In this document: positions 60,310-64,000 of the stretch, in pieces
How the letters are laid out: each line of letters begins with the position of its first letter
Position numbering within the stretch: position 1 is the stretch's first letter
DNA from: Bacteriovoracaceae bacterium UBA6200
GTDB lineage: Bacteria > Bdellovibrionota > Bacteriovoracia > Bacteriovoracales > Bacteriovoracaceae
Length of the DNA stretch: 64,000 bases
Assembly (NCBI GenBank): GCA_002422605.1
Contig: DISW01000001.1
Coordinates: 315,114 to 379,113, forward strand
Direction: 5' to 3'
The notes under the pieces: model-generated
Databases searched by the model: none
What the model saw: the letters and a program-made list of their open reading frames with translations, nothing else
What the model was told of the DNA's origin: nothing
Position numbers and translations under genes: made by a program

Positions 60310-61170
60310 TTACGGCTTATACCAACAAAGAGGACGAAGACCTACATCGTGGCCAGTTGAACCATGACACGTTCCTTTGACTGCATCCTTCTGAGAAACT
60401 TCTTCATTGAACGATTTTTCGCATAATGCGCCCTGGAAATATGTATCAAGACGACACTGATGGGCCGGATGAGAATCATCGGTTTTTCTAACAACGCTTT
60501 GGTCTGGAGTCTCGAATTGAGCGCGTGGCTGCTCTCGCATATCAGCAAACAATCCTGCAACCGAAGCACCGGCCATTCCACCGCGGATACAGATATCTCT
60601 GTCGGCCTTATCTGACCATGCTTTATTACAAGCAGTGATAAGAGGACCTGGAGCATTCAATTGTCTAACGATTGATGAGTTATCATCATTTAAGAACGCC
60701 TTACGAAGACATTTTAAAGTTGCAAAGTAATCTGCTTGACCTTCATTAGAAGCCCATCGATTAAAAAGGTTTCTTACTTTTGGTGCTCCACCTAAATGGT
60801 GACCAAGTTCGTGACAAAGCACAAGAGCAAAACCATCCGGAGTAATGGCCGGGTGACGGGCAAGACCGCCGTACATATTTACAACCCATCCGCCTAAACG
60901 TGTGGCATTAGCATTTACAGTAGCATCGCTCCATTTACGATTAATGGTTAAACGACCACCCATCTCTGAAACGATAGGAGCATAGATAGTCTCAAGCTTC
61001 TCAATAACTGAATTAAATTCAGCTTCCGAAATACCTGTCATGTTTTTCTCATCGGCCGGTATGGAAAGATTGTTGTCAGGAAGGAATCCGCCTTTACCGT
61101 CTTCGCTGCAAGCAAAAGCGGAAAAACTAGATCCAAGGGCAAGTGTGAGTGCGAGTGTTAGAATTTTCAT
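60310..61170 (-). CDS. Secreted HExGHH zinc protease I
   Basis: The 286-residue exported protein (signal peptide cleaved about residue 20, before a conserved cysteine) has the zinc motif HELGHH (120-125). A second-ligand region NEGQADYFA (142-150) gives the gluzincin order HExxH then E. The C-terminal half has HPAHQCRLDTYFQGALC and ends RPLCWYKP. Nine cysteines in the mature chain suggest disulfides. AAGGAG precedes the ATG. It is one of three tandem paralogues, each with its own downstream hairpin, so expression is separate. The substrate is unknown. Confidence 0.85.
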   Translation of the reverse strand: MKILTLALTLALGSSFSAFACSEDGKGGFLPDNNLSIPADEKNMTGISEAEFNSVIEKLETIYAPIVSEMGGRLTINRKWSDATVNANATRLGGWVVNMYGGLARHPAITPDGFALVLCHELGHHLGGAPKVRNLFNRWASNEGQADYFATLKCLRKAFLNDDNSSIVRQLNAPGPLITACNKAWSDKADRDICIRGGMAGASVAGLFADMREQPRAQFETPDQSVVRKTDDSHPAHQCRLDTYFQGALCEKSFNEEVSQKDAVKGTCHGSTGHDVGLRPLCWYKP

Positions 61171-61193
61171 AAAATCTCCTTGAGTCCATTATA

Positions 61194-61223
61194 AAAAAAA
61201 AGGCCGGGCGGACCCGGCCAAAA
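61194..61223 (-). terminator. Terminator after protease gene II
   Basis: GGCCGGG/CCCGGCC with a CGGA loop is followed by nine Ts on the minus strand. Confidence 0.9.
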
Positions 61224-61233
61224 TTTTGAGATA

Positions 61234-62115
61234 TTACTGAACAGATGGCTTGAACCAACAAAGTGGACGAAGACCAGTTTCAAAACCCAGAGTCGAGTGA
61301 CATGTACCAGTTACTTCTGAACTAGAAGTAACGTCTTCATTTAGAGAAGCTGTACATAGTGAGCCTTGGAAATAAGTATCAAGGCGGCACTGATAGGCCG
61401 GATGATTATCATCTGTACGGCTAACAACTCTTGTGTCTGGAGTATCAAATTTTGGCTCAACTGTAGCATCACGAAGCGCCATGAAAAGACGAGCGACAGA
61501 CATTCCCGCCATACCGCCACGGATACACATTGCTACATCATCATTGAAAACGTGTTGTTTTCCACAAGACTCAGAAAGAGTCGCAGGAACATCCATTCTG
61601 CTGATGATTTCAGCATTATTATCATTTAACCATGCCTTACGAAGACACTTTAAGTTCGCGAAGTAATCAGCTTGACCTTCATTGGAAGCCCAAGGAGATG
61701 ACCAAGGAGAAACTTTTCTTGGAGCTCCACCAATGTGGTGACCAATTTCATGACAAACAACTAGAGCAAAGCCGTCTTCAGTAATAGTTTCATGTCGAGC
61801 AAGACCGCCAAACATTGATACACGCCAGGTTTTACCAAGTTGTTGAGCATAGGCATTTACTGTTCCATCTTCCCAATTACGAGCTACATCTAAGTTACCG
61901 CCGTAAGTAGAAACGATTGGAGTGTATACTGTTTCAACCTTATCAATAACAGCATGGAACTGCTCTTCAGTCAGACCACCTGTTCTTTTTTGATGAACAG
62001 AAATTTTAAGATTATTTTCTGGAACAAACCCTTCAGATCCATCAGGTGTACAGGCAATTGATGGTACAGCAGTGACCAAAGCGGCCAAGAGCAATCCTTG
62101 CTTAAAACATTTCAT
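61234..62115 (-). CDS. Secreted HExGHH zinc protease II
   Basis: The 293-residue paralogue has a signal peptide (MKCFKQGLLLAALVTAVPSIA), zinc motif HEIGHH (122-127) and NEGQADYFA from 145. Its insert between these motifs (RKVSPWSSPW) is longer than in the other two. All catalytic-type residues are intact. AAGGAG precedes the ATG. The conserved tail RPLCWFKP is kept. It is closer to copy III than to copy I through the first 110 residues (for example VNAYAQQLGKTW). Confidence 0.85.
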   Translation of the reverse strand: MKCFKQGLLLAALVTAVPSIACTPDGSEGFVPENNLKISVHQKRTGGLTEEQFHAVIDKVETVYTPIVSTYGGNLDVARNWEDGTVNAYAQQLGKTWRVSMFGGLARHETITEDGFALVVCHEIGHHIGGAPRKVSPWSSPWASNEGQADYFANLKCLRKAWLNDNNAEIISRMDVPATLSESCGKQHVFNDDVAMCIRGGMAGMSVARLFMALRDATVEPKFDTPDTRVVSRTDDNHPAYQCRLDTYFQGSLCTASLNEDVTSSSEVTGTCHSTLGFETGLRPLCWFKPSVQ

Positions 62116-62248
62116 TTCTTTTCTCCTTAAAAGTATGAACTTTCTTCTTCATACAATTCTGACAAAGTAGGAATTATTTTCCTATCAGTAAAAGTGGAGT
62201 GTAAGAATTTGTTGGTTAAACTAAAGTGGTCAGCTATTTTAAGAAATG

Positions 62249-62278
62249 AGGTGTGCTGATACTTAAATCAGCACACCT
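62249..62278 (-). terminator. Hairpin after protease gene III
   Basis: A 12-bp perfect stem (AGGTGTGCTGAT with its complement) and a 6-nt loop lie 14 nt after the stop on the minus strand. The U-tract is weak. Confidence 0.6.
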
Positions 62279-62292
62279 TCGAGGAGAAATGA

Positions 62293-63162
62293 TTAGAGAG
62301 TTGGTTTAAACCAACAGCGTGGACGAAGACCTGTTCCGTGACCGGTAGATCCGTGACAAGAACCAGAAACCTCGTCTTGTTGTCCTATTTCTTCATTAAA
62401 AGACTTCTCACAAAGAGCACCTTGAAAATAAGTATCAAGGCGACATTGTGTAGCAGGGTGACTGTCGCTCGTGCGAGTCACTTCTTTTGGATCAGGAGTA
62501 TCAAAACTTGGTTGCTTAGATTGCCAGCTTAGGGCCGCAAAAAGTTTTGCAACAGAAAGTCCGGCCATTCCACCACGTACGCAAAGGGCGCGATCAGTTT
62601 CATTGGCCCATTCTTTACTACAAGTGGCAGTTAAAGTAGCGGGAGCATCCATCTCTCTTACGACACTGGCATTATCTTCAGATTGCCACACTCTTCTCAG
62701 ACATTTTAAAGTAGCAAAGTAATCCGCTTGACCTTCATTAGAAGCCCAATCTCCACCGCCGTAACGTGGGGCCCCTCCAATGTGATGACCGATTTCATGA
62801 CAAACGACCAGGGCGAATCCATCTGGAGTGATGGTTTTATGGCGAGCAAGACCTCCAAACATGGAAACCTTCCAGGTTTTACCTATTTGCTGAGCATAAG
62901 CATTCACAGTTCCGTCCGTCCAGCGACGATCGACCGCGAGCTCTCCACCATATTCAGAAACAATCGGAGAATAGATCCCTTCGACTTGATCAATTACGGA
63001 ATTAAATTGTTCTTCAGTAATACCTGTAAGATTTTTTGCATCAACCGGAATATGAAGTGAGTTTTCAGGAACAAATCCCTCGCTACCATCTTGGGTGCAA
63101 GTCAGAGCAGGATGTGACGCTAATAGAGTTGCTAACAACAATCCTTGCGATAGTTTCTTCAT
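62293..63162 (-). CDS. Secreted HExGHH zinc protease III
   Basis: The 289-residue paralogue starts at the ATG at 63162, which has AGGAGG upstream and opens a clean signal peptide (MKKLSQGLLLATLLASHPALT); 15 further in-frame codons are not needed. The zinc site is HEIGHH (122-127) and NEGQADYFA starts at 142. The C-terminal HPATQCRLDTYFQGALC and RPRCWFKP are present. It is the first of the three tandem copies in the minus-strand direction. Confidence 0.85.
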   Translation of the reverse strand: MKKLSQGLLLATLLASHPALTCTQDGSEGFVPENSLHIPVDAKNLTGITEEQFNSVIDQVEGIYSPIVSEYGGELAVDRRWTDGTVNAYAQQIGKTWKVSMFGGLARHKTITPDGFALVVCHEIGHHIGGAPRYGGGDWASNEGQADYFATLKCLRRVWQSEDNASVVREMDAPATLTATCSKEWANETDRALCVRGGMAGLSVAKLFAALSWQSKQPSFDTPDPKEVTRTSDSHPATQCRLDTYFQGALCEKSFNEEIGQQDEVSGSCHGSTGHGTGLRPRCWFKPTL

Positions 63163-63250
63163 TAATCCTCCTTGATTAATTTTTTTACTATACCTATGGT
63201 TGCACAATCCGGATTTAGTTCCAGTGATCTTGCATCAATGTAAGAAGATG

Positions 63251-64000
63251 TTACAAAGTCTCTAAAAGAAAATACCAGAGACTTAAAGTTATAACAGAGA
63301 CAGGAACGCCAACTCCCACCATCATGCCGGCCAGCCGTGGGCGCAAATTATGGGATGCGGCCAGAATGCTACCAGTGATCATGGGTGCCATGGCCGACTC
63401 CATTACAATCACCTGTAAGACTTTTTTGTCGGCCCCTAAGAAATAATAGATCACTAAAATGATCAGTGGGGCAAAGATCAATTTGAAAGAGAGTCCAGTT
63501 AAAAGATACTTCAGCTCCTGATGGATGTCGTTCCACTTGAGTTGAAGCCCCACGGAAATGAGCGCCATAGGAGTTAGAAGGTTTGCTAAAGGCTGAAGGA
63601 CGGCACGAGTTGTTTCATCTGGTCGCCAACCAAGAAGACCGCCGAATGTTCCGACTAAAAAAGCAATAAAAGGAGGAAAGACGAGAATCCTCTTAAAAAG
63701 GATTCTTTTTTTCATATGCCCGGAAGAAAAAGTAACCGCAATCCAAACCCCGATACTAGAAACAATGAGAAAGCTTCCCATCTGGTCTAAGACGATAGCG
63801 GTTTTGAGACCTTCGGCCCCATAGAGAGCACTAATGACTGGAAAGCCTACAAAGGAGGTATTTGAAAGACCAGTTGTGAGAATAAGACACCCAACAAGAT
63901 CTTTACTCCAACCAAATCGTTTTCCCAGAAATGATATAAAAAAATAGCTGGCCCCAAAGGCAATCCATGCTACCAGTGTCACTGACAGGAGCGAGAGATT
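63251..64000 (-). CDS. AEC-family (auxin efflux carrier-like) transporter, partial
   Basis: The frame stays open to the window edge, so the N-terminal TM segments are cut off; 249 residues are visible. They include ILTTGLSNTSFVGFPVISALYG, the AEC hallmark N-x-x-F-x-G-x-P region, and several later TM helices ending with MVGVGVPVSVITLSLWYFLL. The family carries organic acids or related anions through the inner membrane. A GTG at 63982 should not be taken as the start. A specific substrate cannot be named. Confidence 0.85.
   Translation of the reverse strand, partial: NLSLLSVTLVAWIAFGASYFFISFLGKRFGWSKDLVGCLILTTGLSNTSFVGFPVISALYGAEGLKTAIVLDQMGSFLIVSSIGVWIAVTFSSGHMKKRILFKRILVFPPFIAFLVGTFGGLLGWRPDETTRAVLQPLANLLTPMALISVGLQLKWNDIHQELKYLLTGLSFKLIFAPLIILVIYYFLGADKKVLQVIVMESAMAPMITGSILAASHNLRPRLAGMMVGVGVPVSVITLSLWYFLLETL

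Noticed and set aside
1..64000. tRNA, rRNA, IS elements, prophage or CRISPR array
   Set aside because: I looked through the intergenic gaps and saw no cloverleaf with conserved TTC arm, no transposase or integrase frame, and no spaced direct repeats. A tRNAscan and ISfinder search would settle it.

Overview
The window is a gene-dense, moderately AT-rich stretch of a Gram-negative bacterial chromosome. It carries periplasmic lipoproteins, RND/TolC efflux genes, CheA-type signalling, a MscS channel, and many exported hydrolases and long surface proteins. The secreted proteases, the NamZ-type muramidase, the lipase and the giant beta-rich surface protein, next to housekeeping genes in a mixed order, suggest the Bdellovibrionota (Bacteriovorax/Peredibacter type). 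That placement is inference; no rRNA or other marker gene is present. I see no tRNA, rRNA, CRISPR array, IS element, phage or integrase, so this looks like ordinary chromosome with several lineage-specific islands.

Layout. 1-8.3 kb: the 3' end of a TolC-like gene, a JmjC-type oxygenase, a small secreted protein, a secreted lipase, an OsmC protein, and an efflux operon (tolC-like, short adaptor, RND permease) behind a perfect TetR-style palindrome. 8.3-12.9 kb: Old Yellow Enzyme, RbgA GTPase, an Hsp70-like protein, a BON protein and a glycosyltransferase. 13-22 kb: a 2228-residue surface protein, then two overlapping transglutaminase-elicitor-like lipoproteins, one with and one without the catalytic cysteine. 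22-33 kb: folA-thyA, NamZ, an orphan amino-acid binding lipoprotein, an AGCS symporter, a CNNM protein and sufE-hemB. 31.3-39.7 kb: a run of plus-strand genes: GYF-domain protein, tmk, holB-like, PSP1/RicT, sbcD and sbcC. 39.8-47.7 kb: CAP lipoprotein, snapalysin-type protease, a membrane CheA-like kinase with two small receiver(-like) proteins, and a divergent FecR-domain surface protein. 47.7-54 kb: asnS, a PfkB kinase, rsmJ and a one-piece GcvPA-GcvPB glycine decarboxylase. 54-60.2 kb: MscS channel and two related membrane histidine kinases flanking prfC. 60.3-63.2 kb: three tandem secreted HExGHH proteases, each followed by its own hairpin. The window ends inside an AEC-family transporter.

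Themes. Nucleotide supply and DNA maintenance (thyA, folA, tmk, holB, sbcCD) sit beside translation and ribosome functions (asnS, prfC, rbgA, rsmJ). A large share of the rest acts outside the inner membrane. Genes are tightly packed: within-operon overlaps of 1-20 nt are common, and six of twelve tail-to-tail gene pairs overlap at their 3' ends. The most unusual items are the enzyme/pseudoenzyme transglutaminase-like pair with a Pep-13-like motif, an RND pump lacking the canonical proton-relay residues and paired with a minimal adaptor, the triplicated HExGHH proteases, and the membrane CheA module without a CheW domain.
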